A stretch of 64,000 bases of DNA. It comes from Pelecanus crispus. Lineage: Eukaryota; Chordata; Aves; Pelecaniformes; Pelecanidae. The notes beneath the pieces were generated by a model. It made no database searches. It was not told where the DNA came from and saw nothing but the letters and a program-made list of their open reading frames with translations. A program made the position numbers and the translations under genes. Positions 1 through 12,037 of this stretch are shown here, in pieces (position 1 is the stretch's first letter; each line of letters opens with the position of its first letter). The stretch spans positions 130,569,388 through 130,633,387 of the forward strand of contig NC_134644.1 in NCBI RefSeq assembly GCF_030463565.1, read 5' to 3'.

Positions 1-413
1 AAAAATTCAATTGCGTGACATAGGGACAGGAGCTGTTTGCAGGTGTAACTCTCTCTCACTTGATGACTCATTTCATTGACTCATTTTAATTATTTTAATG
101 ACTCATTGTGATGATTCTAGCAGCATAAATTCAGTTTGTTTTGTCAGCAACATACAGATATTAGCTAAATGCTCCAGAGAGAATCAAATAACATAAGCAG
201 CTAAAATTAAATAAAAAACCATTTTTTTTCCCCAGAGTATTAGCATTGATGTCAAACACATAAAAACATTTGTGTTTACAACACCCTTCATTTGTTTGTG
301 GCAGCCCTCCCAGAAGAAAGTGGTTGTTCACTTGTTGAATGGTGTTTCACAGACCATAATCTTGTGTTTCTCTTGACCTTGATTGATGAAGGCAAAGCTC
401 TGAAAGTTCAAGG
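1..413. other. Intergenic sequence
   Basis: AT-rich flank to the left of the first LTR. No gene, RNA or repeat was recognised. Confidence 0.7.
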
Positions 414-801
414 TGTTGTGGATTAACCCTGGCCAGCAACTTAGCACCACACAGCCACTAGCTCACCCTCCCCCCAGAGGGATGGGGGAAAGAATCGGAA
501 GGGCAAAAGTAAGAAAACGCAGGGGTTGAGAAAAGTTTAATAATTTAAATAAAATAAAATAAAATTATAATAATAATAATAAGAATAAATTGTAGTGAAA
601 AGGAAAACACAAAAAGAGGAACAAAACCCAGAAAAAACACGCGATGCAACCACTTACCACCTGCCGACTGATGCCCAGCCCAGTGCTACTTAGCAACAAC
701 TAAAACATCAGTGCGTTATCAACGTTATTCTCATATTAAATCCAAAACACAGGACTATACCAGCTACTAGGAAGAAAATTGTCCCAGGCAAAACCAGGAC
801 A
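414..801 (-). mobile_element. Solo LTR, minus strand, shorter and diverged relative
   Basis: In plus-strand reading it begins TGTTGTGGATTAACCCTGGC and ends AAAACCAGGACA, the reverse complement of an LTR with TG...CA ends. The TTAACCC / CACCACACAGCC end matches the other two LTRs. The central GC-rich part is absent or replaced, and there is an AAT/AAAT-rich internal stretch at about 537-590. Flanking CAAGG (409-413) and CTAGG (802-806) may be a 5-bp target-site duplication with one mismatch. No coding sequence for a retroviral protein is present. Confidence 0.78.
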
Positions 802-3800
802 CTAGGCCACCGCTGTTTAGCTACTGTGACTCTCAGCATGTAATTTCAAAGCATTTGTTACAGCTGCTGTGTTCATGCTAGTACACTTTTGCTCAACTGA
901 ATACACTAATTGCCCTCTCCCTTTGGGAGAGGGGTGACAGAGCAGAGTGGAAGAAGAAATCACCACCCATCTCCTCCCTTCGGCAGGCTCTCCCTGGAAG
1001 CTGCCAGACACACATCTGTTTTTCTTGAACTGCCTGAGCCTGCAGCACCCAGTTTCCCTAAGGGGTGAGTAAAAACCCAAACCAGTCTGTATCACCATTT
1101 CCTGCTGGAGCTGAGAACTGCTAAGATGGGAAATATTTCAGTCACGTACCAGTTTACTGTGTGTTACCAAGTGGCTGGGCAGGAGGACACCAACCTTGTT
1201 TCCCTGGTGCTCGCAGAGGTCTCCCGTGATGGAAGTGCCAGAGGAGAGATGATTTCCGTACCTAAGACACAGACAAGTATTTCTTAAATCACACGCAGGT
1301 TATCAGGCAACTTGGGTATCTACACATACATTCAAACTACCAATAAGCTAAAAACTTACAAACAAAATCATGAACCAAATTAAAGCCATGAGTCCTTTAG
1401 CTCAGGAGCAAACAAGAACTGTAGGCAAAATGCCCTCAACTAAGCTGTACATCAGTCCTTTTTTACAATTTCAGTACCCAAAGTCTCAATTAAGCTCACC
1501 TTTAAATTCACCTTTGAAAAATTAGGCTAGTTAGTGTAAAGTATTCTCAGACATGTACCATGCCAGAGATTGTCATCCACATCACTGAAACCACAAAATG
1601 TGATACTCTGCTGATGGCAAGCCTATTCTAATTTTTTATTATTATACAGTCTTCAAATGCAAAACTTTGATTGTATCAAAAAGGCACTTTGTTTCCAATA
1701 TTGATACATAAAACTGTAATCTGTAAAATATATTATATCAAGGGTTTTCGTGGCATTTAACAGTCCTCGAGTTCCTCTATCGTTAATGCAAAATACTTCA
1801 ATTTTTCAAATGGTTATTTTGAAAAGATGGATCAAATTTTGTTTTCAGGGATACATCTGCAATTTTTTCTTTCCATTTCTTATTAACTTTCCTGTATCTT
1901 GGATGAGAAAATATTTAACAGCAAAGCAGACTTCCTCATTAAATATCTGACCATTCAAGTACTGACTTTTTTGTCTGATCTGTTTTCCTTCACGCTGAAC
2001 ATTTTCACATAGCAGTTTTACTGCAGATCTGTGGATAACATGTCTAAAGAACATCCTCTTGGATTTGCTCTCACTCTTTCTGTGGTAGACACCAGAATCT
2101 AATCAGAAAGAAAAACTCTTCAGAGGACAGACCAGCACACTGCAAACTACCATGCAAAATGGTGTGTGGCAAAGAAAGTTATGGCAAAATAGATCAAAAT
2201 GTATTACACATTTTCACTGCTTAAACCAGATCACTTTGATGTGAAAGTATTCCCTAGTCTGATGAGGAGAAGTTACAGAAAATAGAAGTAACAAAACACT
2301 CTGAAAGTTAGTGGAAGAGGCAGTTTTTTCTGGGCCTGACTGTACTAAAACCATTGTGTCCGAGGCTGCCTTAATACAAGTCATGGTAATTTCACCTAAA
2401 TAGCAATTTGATTACATGATCTATTAATTTTAGTTCAAGCGCTCCACCCCTGATGCCTGACCCCACCTGCCCCATGTACCAGGAGGCGTCTTCTCAGAAA
2501 CAGGTACCAAAGCTGGAGTTTACTGTGCTGTAGGAGGATAGGTCGGAGAGGAGGGAATATTTATCATAATTTTAACTTCGGAAGAATTCAGCATTAACAG
2601 ACAGATCTGGGGGGTTTTGTAGTGCTAGCATTGTGGTCAAAACATTTGTGGATAAAGTAGCCACAGCAAGATGAGCTTCTAGTAGTTGTGAAGACTGCAA
2701 TTACCAACAGTAGAAACAAAAAATCCTTCCTACCCAAGAAATAGAAAAAGAGCATCAGGAGGATAGAACCTCTCACCTTTGCCCAGTAATAAAAAACTGG
2801 TCTCCAAGGGATAGAAATTAGTTTATTGATATATTATTGATTGGTTGATCTCCTATGAAGTTTTTCTTTATTTTTCATTTACCACTGGGGTGCATGGGGG
2901 CTGCCTGGACCTATATACACATATCCTGTTGATTTGTTACTTCGATTGGCAAGCTGTCATATCGTTGTTTTAATTTCTACTTATATGGGCAGCAGAGTGA
3001 CACAAAAGCCAAAGGCTCTGTCATAAAATGGTTTTCTGAAACTTCTTTTCCCTGCTTTATTTGTTGTAAATTGAAAAAAGCACCATGAGGTCATCACATG
3101 AGGATTAGTTAACTGCTGTGAGTACATGGGGAGCACTATCCAGATGGATTGCTTTTTCCTTTTTTTCTGTGGCTGCAGTCACAAACCAACTGGTAAGTTG
3201 CATATAATTCAGAATGAGCCCACATCTTCCAGGAACCAAACGCAGTGTAAAGCATTTCATGACTGACCTCAAACCTCATTACCACCAACTACTCTTGGCA
3301 AACAATTTCTTGATGAGCTGATGGCTCTGTCTTTTTGATTAATTTTCCTTTGATAAAATGCAACTATGCATTTTCCTGTGTTTGTCTGTCCATAGAGACA
3401 GAACAGATGACCAGAGGTATCTAAATATCTATTTGTTGATATCAGACATCACAGAATCTTCATGGACTCATCATATACAGAAATTCAAATTATTTCTCAT
3501 ATTTAAGTCAAACTGTCTCTTGTTTTATATTCTTTATCTTCTTCTGCCACATCAGGTCAGTAATATTAAATGCTTCCTTTAACCAAATAAACAAAGTGGC
3601 CCAGCCATATTATAAAAACCATCCCAGTGGTTCCTCCTAGCTCCTCTGAGAGGGACAATACAACGATTTACTCCCAGGAGAGCCCCAAAAGCAAGTACAC
3701 AATTCATCACAACTAGAAGTTCAACCAGTTTCTTTAGGATCATTCAACTGGACCCACTTTTCTTCTCTTCAGTACAGGGCTCCACATCAGCAGAAGGGTT

Positions 3801-6800
3801 TCTAAGGGGCAGCAGAGGGCATAACACCCTTCTCTAATCCAGTTTTTGCAACACGAGAAGCAAAATACACCATCACCATTTGGTCTTTCTGATTTGGTAC
3901 CATGATGGATCTTAGAGATGGAGAACTTCTAACAGCTTGACTTGGGTTTTGTTTTTCTGACGGACCTGTGTGCTCAGGAAGATAATTTTTCTGAAGCATT
4001 CATCATTCTTAGAACCTCTTCCTTTGTGTATGTTTACCACAGTATGAGACCAGAGCAATGTTGGTATGGGGTAAAAATCCAATAAAAGATAGCTAAACTT
4101 TAAACTTTATTTTTAAAGCTTTAACTTACCATGAATGAGCAGTCTGAGTCAGTGGGTATGCAAACCATTATCTCTCACCAACTTTAAGCATCACGTCCTT
4201 TGAAATAAAGAATTGGTTCTGTTTTGCAATGCTGTTAGTTGAGGGCAGCACTTCGGCCTGCTGCTGTAGCAGGCTGGATGGTGTCCAGCGAGCCTGCAGG
4301 TGCTCCTTTCTTGCTCTGGCCTTACCCACTGACACTTGCTGCTGGGGACTGTGCTGGAGTGCAGAGGCAGGTTTTGTCTGTGTGAATGAGACCAGTCCAA
4401 CAACATTTGACTTCAGGGTGGAAATACTTGCTAGCTTACAAAATACCAAGTAGGAGCAACACAGACCTGCCCTACAACTTTACAGCTAACCATTCTGGTG
4501 TAAGACATCATTTTGGGGACAAGGAATGAGCACAACTGAACTGAGAGGGGAGCAAAGAAATTTAGGAACCCTAAACTTTCACTGCTTCGTCAGTCAAATG
4601 GAACTGCAAAGGCTTTAAAGTCAGTCACGTTAATGTGCATTAGTGACAGCAAACTGCTCAGGCCTTCAAAGCACAAAATCTACTGAAAATTCAGTCTTGC
4701 TGCCTGTCCTGGAACTAGTCATGACCTCTAGCAATCACCAAACTTAAGCTGGATGGGGGCCTTCAGGAACAAGGCACTAGTTTAAATTTTAAAACTTCTT
4801 TGAGATGAAGTTTATACTTAAAGAAAAAATCCATTTAAAGTGCTGTCATCAGGAAGAGTTGTGAACAAGCCTTTTGGAAAGGACATCATCAGGTGTAAAC
4901 TAACGTGAGGAATATATCCTAAAATGTTGACTAAGTCCAGCCTATATTAGAAGTGGCCAAAAAAACATAAAGGTGTGGGAAATTTGGTGATTAGTTCATT
5001 TTTCAAGTGACACCACAGAGAAATGACATAATTGTTGGCACAGAGATGGACTGTTGAAGAGGAAACGGATCCCTACAATCCTTTGAGGCCAAGAACTGAT
5101 TGCATTATGCTGGGCTTGAGCTGCATTCCCACGATCATCTGGAGGAAGCCTGCAAAACTCTCACATTATACCTGTTCCCTAACTAGATACCAGCTTCCAG
5201 AATTCAGGGGTTCCTTTTTGTTATTTTTCCAGCAAGGCTGAAATATGTTTTTACATTGAAACAGAGAGCAGGGCAGGGTGTGGACTCTTTTTGGAAGAAA
5301 CTGGGTTGGTTTGCAAATACTGGAGAAGTTCAGACATTTTGCTACACCCTGACTTATCTACAATAGCTAAAAAAAGGTCATCAGCCTGTAAACAATTTCT
5401 TGTGGATCTTAAAGCAGTCAGGTCAGGTAATAATTACTATTTTGGAAATTAAGGCAGAATGTAGCCTCCAAATATTTCTGATCTATGTATTATATACCCC
5501 AACTGGAAAATTTTGCAGTCTCTCATTTCAAAGCTGACCTCATCATCCAACATACCCTTTTAAAAAGGCAACAAAAAGTTAAATTAAAAATGGTGTGAAT
5601 AAAATGTAATTTCTTGATAAAGAGGCCAAAACAGAAGTTTCACCAAAAACTCGTTGCTTGTCAAAGGATATTTGAATAGTAGTTTTAAACCAAGAGCCCA
5701 CTTACATAAAGTAAGTAGATTTCTGCAGCACCAAGCCAAATAACATTAGGGACAGCAATTAAAACCCCCTCTGTTTTCTGTTCATTTTTAATATGTGGAA
5801 AGAGACATTTTTTCCTATTGCAAAAAAATGCAGAGTTTTGTATATTCATGTTCTCTTACTACTTTATTTATTCTAGCAATTAGGATAAAGAGGGTCTTCA
5901 AAGAAACATAACTTTAAGAATAACCTTATGATAAGTAATTTAATGCCTCACATATGAAAAGAAACACTTATTTTTTACATGTCTATTTAGTCAGTTCAGC
6001 CATTAATCTAAAGTGTGTAATTGCTTCAGTTAACAGTCAGAGAACTCAGAAGCTTATACCAACCAAGACTATGGCAGAAAATTACCCGGTTTATTATGAT
6101 TTATAACAAAGAGAAAAGAATTGAAATACTGAAGGACTGCCTGGGAAAGGCTGTCTTATCAATAAGTGCAAGTACACAGTGCTCAGCTAGAATCACTCCT
6201 ACTAAACTTCCTTTAATCATTCACATTTTACGTTTTCTGTAAATCATAAGTTCCTGTTTGAATTTTTTTTTTTCACTTGTACATAAAAACAGCCAATATT
6301 TCTGAAGAATCCATTCTTCCCCCCCAATTTAATTGTAACAAATCTGGTTCCCAGTGTCAATATATATTTGAATTCCCCTAGAAGAACAGTTTAAGGTGGT
6401 TAGGAGGGGGATGTTTTCAACAGCACCAAAAAATCTAGTGAAATAAGGAAAGGGATTTTTATTCAGTTAAGAATATGTAGCCGAATTTTAACCTGATCTG
6501 TCTGCTACTACTACAGCTGAAAAACATTTCAATCAGAACTACCAGAGGTTTAATTCTAGCCTTTGTATAAATATAAAGAAGTCTTAAATCACTATTTAAA
6601 GGTGAGCAACAAACTCACAAGCTTCTGAAACACCATCTGCAGTGCCCAGAAGGTAATAATTAGAGGTTGTCTACTTGCTGTTTTGCCAGTCCATTCATAA
6701 ATCATAAGGCTTAAGCATCAAATCTGCACTGCATTTATGGAAGAGCTTGCACAGTCCCACAGAAAATGCTGTATCACAGCAAGTAAACAGGTAACCAGCT

Positions 6801-8129
6801 ATGGAAGGATATTAAACACTTAATCAAACAGCAGTATATGCTGTATTTCAGATCTCAAATAATTACACAGTTACTTTCGTTTGTGTTGTTTTTTCTAAAA
6901 AGTTGGGCTTACTCAGAGGGAATGGTTTAGCTCTGTGTTAAAGGGTGGAGGCAGCATAAAAGACAGAATTGTTCTGAGCTTGGCTTTTTTTCGAGTTACC
7001 ATAAAGTTTAGGTTTATAATACTGGGAACACAGTATAAAAATTTGTGTATTCTTACAGATATTGCTAAGTCCTTTAGATTTTAATAGTTTCTGGCACATA
7101 TTAATTTCTCTATTTTATTTGCATAAACTGGTCCACAAGCTAGATAGAAATACATCTGCAGGGAAAAAATAGAAAAGTCTATTCAAATACCTTTGCCTTG
7201 TGAGCCCCTTGTGGTCCAAAAGTAATTTTAGTAGAATCTGCAGAGAAACCAGAAGGTCACTAACACAGACCCACATCTTAACAGGGTTGCCAGTGTTTCA
7301 GCAGTTGCTTGTGTGAATGTCAGAAGCCACAGATTACACCCTGTAACTTAAATAACTAAGACAAAAGAACACTTGACTGTACAAAAATACAATCTTACAC
7401 AACTATTTAAAGAGAGTAGCAACATTTTAAAAACAGTATCAGAAGTATGACCCAGGGACCCCTCTCCACAGTAGGGACACACCAGTTCCTCCTCCTTGTT
7501 CCAGCCTGTTTGTTCACTGTCCTGTGCAGGTCCAACCGAAAAACAAGGCATGAATATTTTAATCAAGACAAAGATAAATTCCACTCAAATGCAACAAATT
7601 CATCACACTAAGTGAAGTAAGCTGTGTCACATGCAAATGTCAAAAGAAAATTTGTTGTGGTCTGAGTCCTATATTAGTAGCAGGTCCCCTTTGCAAGCAC
7701 CACTGGTCAGACTATACCCACCCCAGAGGTAAGCTTGCAGGAATGGGGAAAAGGATGCATAAAACCTCTTGGGATTTGTCTTGGTGTTTCTCTTCAAAAA
7801 GCTCTCCTGAATACACTTTATTGTAAGGACTGAACATTCCCCATCCAGCTCAATTATCTTCACCTGTAATTAAGGTTAACTCTGAAGTTACCCACTAGCC
7901 CTCATAAACAGCTCATTCCCAATTTGACTCCCACCATCCTGTCAGCCTGAGCTTCAAATTCATGCTGGGAAGCTGGGTACAAGCCTTTGCCTGGTCCTGG
8001 TGATTGCAGTGCTCCTCTCCCATCCCAGTGCTTCCAGCAATGAGTCTGGATTTGCTGGGCAGCTGCCAGCCTTCAACAGAGCAAACCCAACCAGTGCTCA
8101 CTGCTTTGCATTTGGCCTTTCTGAACACC

Positions 8130-8155
8130 TTTTTTTTTTTTTTTTTTTTTTTTTT
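8130..8155 (+). repeat. T26 homopolymer
   Basis: Twenty-six T in a row on the plus strand, then G and TTTT. It is not linked to a recognisable retroposon body. Confidence 0.95.
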
Positions 8156-9037
8156 GTTTTGTGCACAGAGGCAGGCGTTGTGCAGAGCAATTGCTAGTAT
8201 GACTACAAGGGAGCCCATCGCACCTCCTAGTAATGGGCCAGTAGAGTAAATGGCTGCTCCATTTTATATCAAGCAGAGCGAAACAGCGCACATGGTCCAG
8301 ACTGACTGAAGCAACTTCAAGATTGGCCCTCAGCTGAACGAGGACTCCCTGGATTCACCCCTGTGATCAGTAGGGCCACCTTAGGCTACTTTGTCCCCTG
8401 CAACTTGCTTCAGACTTTTGTCACATTGGATCTTAGCTCTCTTTACATTCCCAAGATAAGCAGATGGAAACCAAGCCCTTTTCCTCTCAACACAACTAAA
8501 TTGTAACACCTTTTTGGACAGTAAGATTCTACCAGTGTTTGCAGGAGGAAAGCCAAGTGGAGTTGCTGGTCTTGCCTTCATGCTGCAACATCTGTCTGAG
8601 CTCCCCCTTGCAGTTCCTTCTGCACTGGAAAGCCCTCCCTGGGGTAACAGTCTGCAAATGCTCAAGGGCTGAAAATCTGCCTGCATGTTCTAACATGCAG
8701 GCAAAAATATTCACAGACATCAGAATAAAAGTAATTAAAAAAAAAATCACAAATTAAAAATAAAGGGCTTTCTTACACATTTTATGTGTAAAGAACAATT
8801 CCAGCACTTCTAACTAGTGAATTGGTATACCAGCTTTTATCACCCAACAATTTTATCATTCAGTTTACCATACCTCAGAAGTCATCTCCATGTGTTGAAG
8901 AATCAGTATGAACAAGAAAGACTGCAAAGCTTTTCTATAACTCAAAGTACTACCTTAAAAAAACCTCTGCTTAATATATGTTCATTCTTCAAATATAACA
9001 TTAGCTTTCTCTAATGTGAGCCCAAAAGCCTTTGGGC

Positions 9038-9062
9038 TTTTTTTTTTTTTTTTTTTTTTTTT
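9038..9062 (+). repeat. T25 homopolymer
   Basis: Twenty-five T in a row on the plus strand, preceded by a small inverted pair CCCAAAAGCC / TTTGGGC. Confidence 0.95.
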
Positions 9063-9430
9063 AAGCTAGAAGTCAAGATCTATTCTCTTTCTTTGAAGAT
9101 GTAGGGGAAATGGTCATGTGCAATGGGAACCTCAAGGCTTTCTCAGCTGATCTGAGAACCTTTGGCTTACACTGGTTTCACTGGATAGACATAAACTCAG
9201 CCCATCTCATTGCTGTCCGGAGCCTTACAGAATCAAACCCGCATTTGTCTGAAAGTACTGAATACACCACTGATGTGCCATTGCTCTAGCTGTCCCAGGA
9301 TTGACTCTGAAGTAAAAACAAGACATTTGATGAGCATATGGGTGCAGTAATTTTCACACTGAGAGTCATTTGAAAAATGCCATAAAAGCAATAGATCAGA
9401 GAAAAAAAACCCACCACTTTATTTTAATTT

Positions 9431-9458
9431 ACTGTAAACAGTAAACTGTAAACAGTAA
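9431..9458 (+). repeat. 14-bp unit in tandem, two copies
   Basis: The unit ACTGTAAACAGTAA occurs twice back to back. Each copy contains GTAAACA, a forkhead-type motif, and the inverted halves ACTGT and ACAGT. Confidence 0.85.
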
Positions 9459-9796
9459 AACAGTTTAAAAACAATTTCCCTTTTTTTTACCTTCTTTTTT
9501 TTAAAGGGACACTAAAGGGAGAAAAAAGTTTCCTCTTTAAAATGCTTGGTACTGAATTGTTTCAAGATAAAGTGTGGCACTTGATTGGATAACTGAGAAA
9601 AATTATATACTTAAGGTACCAAATTTTCACCTTTATTATTCGCAGGTGCTTTCACACTTTGAAAACACTGCTGGATCCTGTACTGTCAGATGTGCAGTTG
9701 CTTTTGTGCCCATAGTGTCACTGCAACACAAGCAAGAAGACATTTAGAATACTGTTGCAACTGCAGGTTTGGAGGGTGGTTTTCAGAGGAGGGTAG

Positions 9797-9812
9797 TTGG
9801 TTGGTTGGTTGG
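9797..9812 (+). repeat. (TTGG)4 microsatellite
   Basis: Four TTGG units in tandem, followed by G and a T run. Confidence 0.9.
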
Positions 9813-12021
9813 GTTTTTTAACTTACTTTATACAGGACCACAGGCACCGAGTTGGTGGAACATTTGTGAAAAATTGGAATAACCAATAAGAACTCTTGAA
9901 CTATTGCATGGCAAATAATTAAACTCCTGCAAACCTCCATCTCCTCAAGCTAAGAAAGTGGGAATGGCCGTATGGCCCAGACAAAGGTCTTTAGCTCAGC
10001 TGCTCTGCCCTGGCTAGTTCTCATGATGGCCAGTAACAAAGGAAAAGGGAAGGAGATTAAGTGCAAACAGTGTCTGCGCCCCATTTCCAGCCCCAAGGTT
10101 TAGAGTCTTGCTGAGCCAGCAGTTACGTTGGTACCTTCACGTATAGATATATCTTATGGCAGTAAGCAACATAAATTTATTATGCTTTGTGTTAAAAACC
10201 ATACTATCTTTTGCTTTACATTTGCTGCCAAGTAATTCCACTTGGTTGCCCCACTTTTTGTATCAAGAAAAACAGTGAATAATTGTTCCCTGTATATAGA
10301 TCTATGGCAGCCTTTGAGACAGGCTGCTCCCACCCACAGACACATCACAGCATCACACAACTGGGCACTAAGAAGTCACCCACCTAGCTGGCAACAACGG
10401 TTTGCAAGGCAATCAGCCTTGCAAAGTAATTACCCTCATTTGACAGGCACGACTAGCGTTTCAGACACAGCAAATGGATTGCTGAGAATAGCTTTCTCCT
10501 ACTGTGAAAGAGTAAAGAAATTATTCAAAACAAACTGACATGTTCTTAAAAACAATTTCAGATATTCCAGGTACCCGTGTGCAATCCTTTGAAAGAGGCA
10601 CAAACACTACCAGGCATATACCTGGCCCCTTAGCTGCAATTATTATACAAATATAAGCAATACAGGCTTAACTGTGGTGGAAATGGATATCACAGCCCTG
10701 GGTGGTGCAGGAGGGCGTGTGATTGTGCTGCGGCAGAACAACAGGACGCTCTGCCCATCCCGGCTGGTACCTCACCCAACCTCTGGATCAGCTGCCTCAG
10801 CATCGTCATGGGGAGCACCACAGGCAGCACGGCTTGCCAGTGTCATGCGGGCTTCAGGTGGATCTTGCTGCTGCTGCACCTGACCCCTGTCTCTCACCCC
10901 ACAGCCTCTCCTGAGGAAATGCAGAATCGTCCACCTCTCAAATTTTATCAGTCCTCCACTTCCCAGGTCTGCTTTCATCTTCTGTAATCCAAAGGTGTGC
11001 TTGGCACCATTACTTTTGCCCCTGAACTTCTCTCCCCTGGCCTGGAGACCTCCCTCAGACCTGGCCACCATGGCGAGTGTCTGAACATCAGTAAAAAATT
11101 TCAGAGTCACTGGGGCAAAATGATAGCAAAATCATTAATTAATATGCTGTTGCAGTAGGGCTGCGGGTTGGACCAGGAATCTGTAATCACTGTTGATTTT
11201 AACAATGCTCTGAAAAATACAGGTTTTGGTAAGACTCAAATGAAAAATTAATCAACCAACAAGCAGCATGGCAAGCCTGTGGCAGCGCAGTGACACACAG
11301 GTGGAGCTGGCTACATTGGAGTGAAGTTTTAAGCACTGACCAGTAACTTACCAGCCACCTGGTAGCATGTGATTCATCGATGACCAGTGGGAATTGAGGA
11401 AGGAGGGCAGGAGCTGCGAGAGAGAGGCCTCTCTAATCCCACACTCCAGGATACGCTAAATTCTGTCTTCACATAAAAGTAGCCAGACTAGACACAACTA
11501 AGATAGATGCCTGCCAATTTATGCCTGTGTCTTGCATGGACATTCAGACTATCAGGGTTTCAAAGCAAAAAAGTTTTGGTATACCTATGGCATCAGCTGA
11601 AACAACAGTAAAAGCATTGCCAAACTGACAGCACAGAAACACTGAGGATATCCAGAACCAGGTATATTACTCCGTACTTACAAGGCTTGTATCTCAAGCC
11701 AGCAATTCATAATCCCACAACAGATGCAGCAGTCCAAGACTTTTCCAGCTTACAAAGCTCAGTAAGATAAGATTGGTCCATTAATCTCCCAGGCAGTCAC
11801 GATCCCTTCATGGTTTTAGTTAACTGCAGTTTGTGTTTTAAAGCAGATAATGAAAGCTCTTTTATGCAGCTTAGTCAACACAGATAAACCCTGACACAGA
11901 TCAATTTGCAAGTGCTCCCCAAACACCACTGTTCTTCATAACAAAGATGCCATTTACCATTTCCTAAATTTGATGCCTCCAAATCAACGGAAGGTGATTG
12001 CATCCTTAAAAACTATACTTT

Positions 12022-12037
12022 TATATATATATATATA
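12022..12037. repeat. (TA)8 microsatellite
   Basis: Sixteen bases of alternating T and A inside a wider AT-rich stretch. Confidence 0.9.

Noticed and set aside
4168..4449. Three overlapping frames on both strands around 4170-4450
   Set aside because: A locally GC-richer patch without stops on either strand; no consistent frame, splice sites or known similarity.
8004..8249. Several overlapping frames with poly-Phe or poly-Lys
   Set aside because: They result from reading through the T26 run in different frames.
10674..11110. Overlapping frames on both strands, moderately GC-rich
   Set aside because: No recognised domain, and both strands are open by composition alone. It might be old retroposon DNA but I could not match it.
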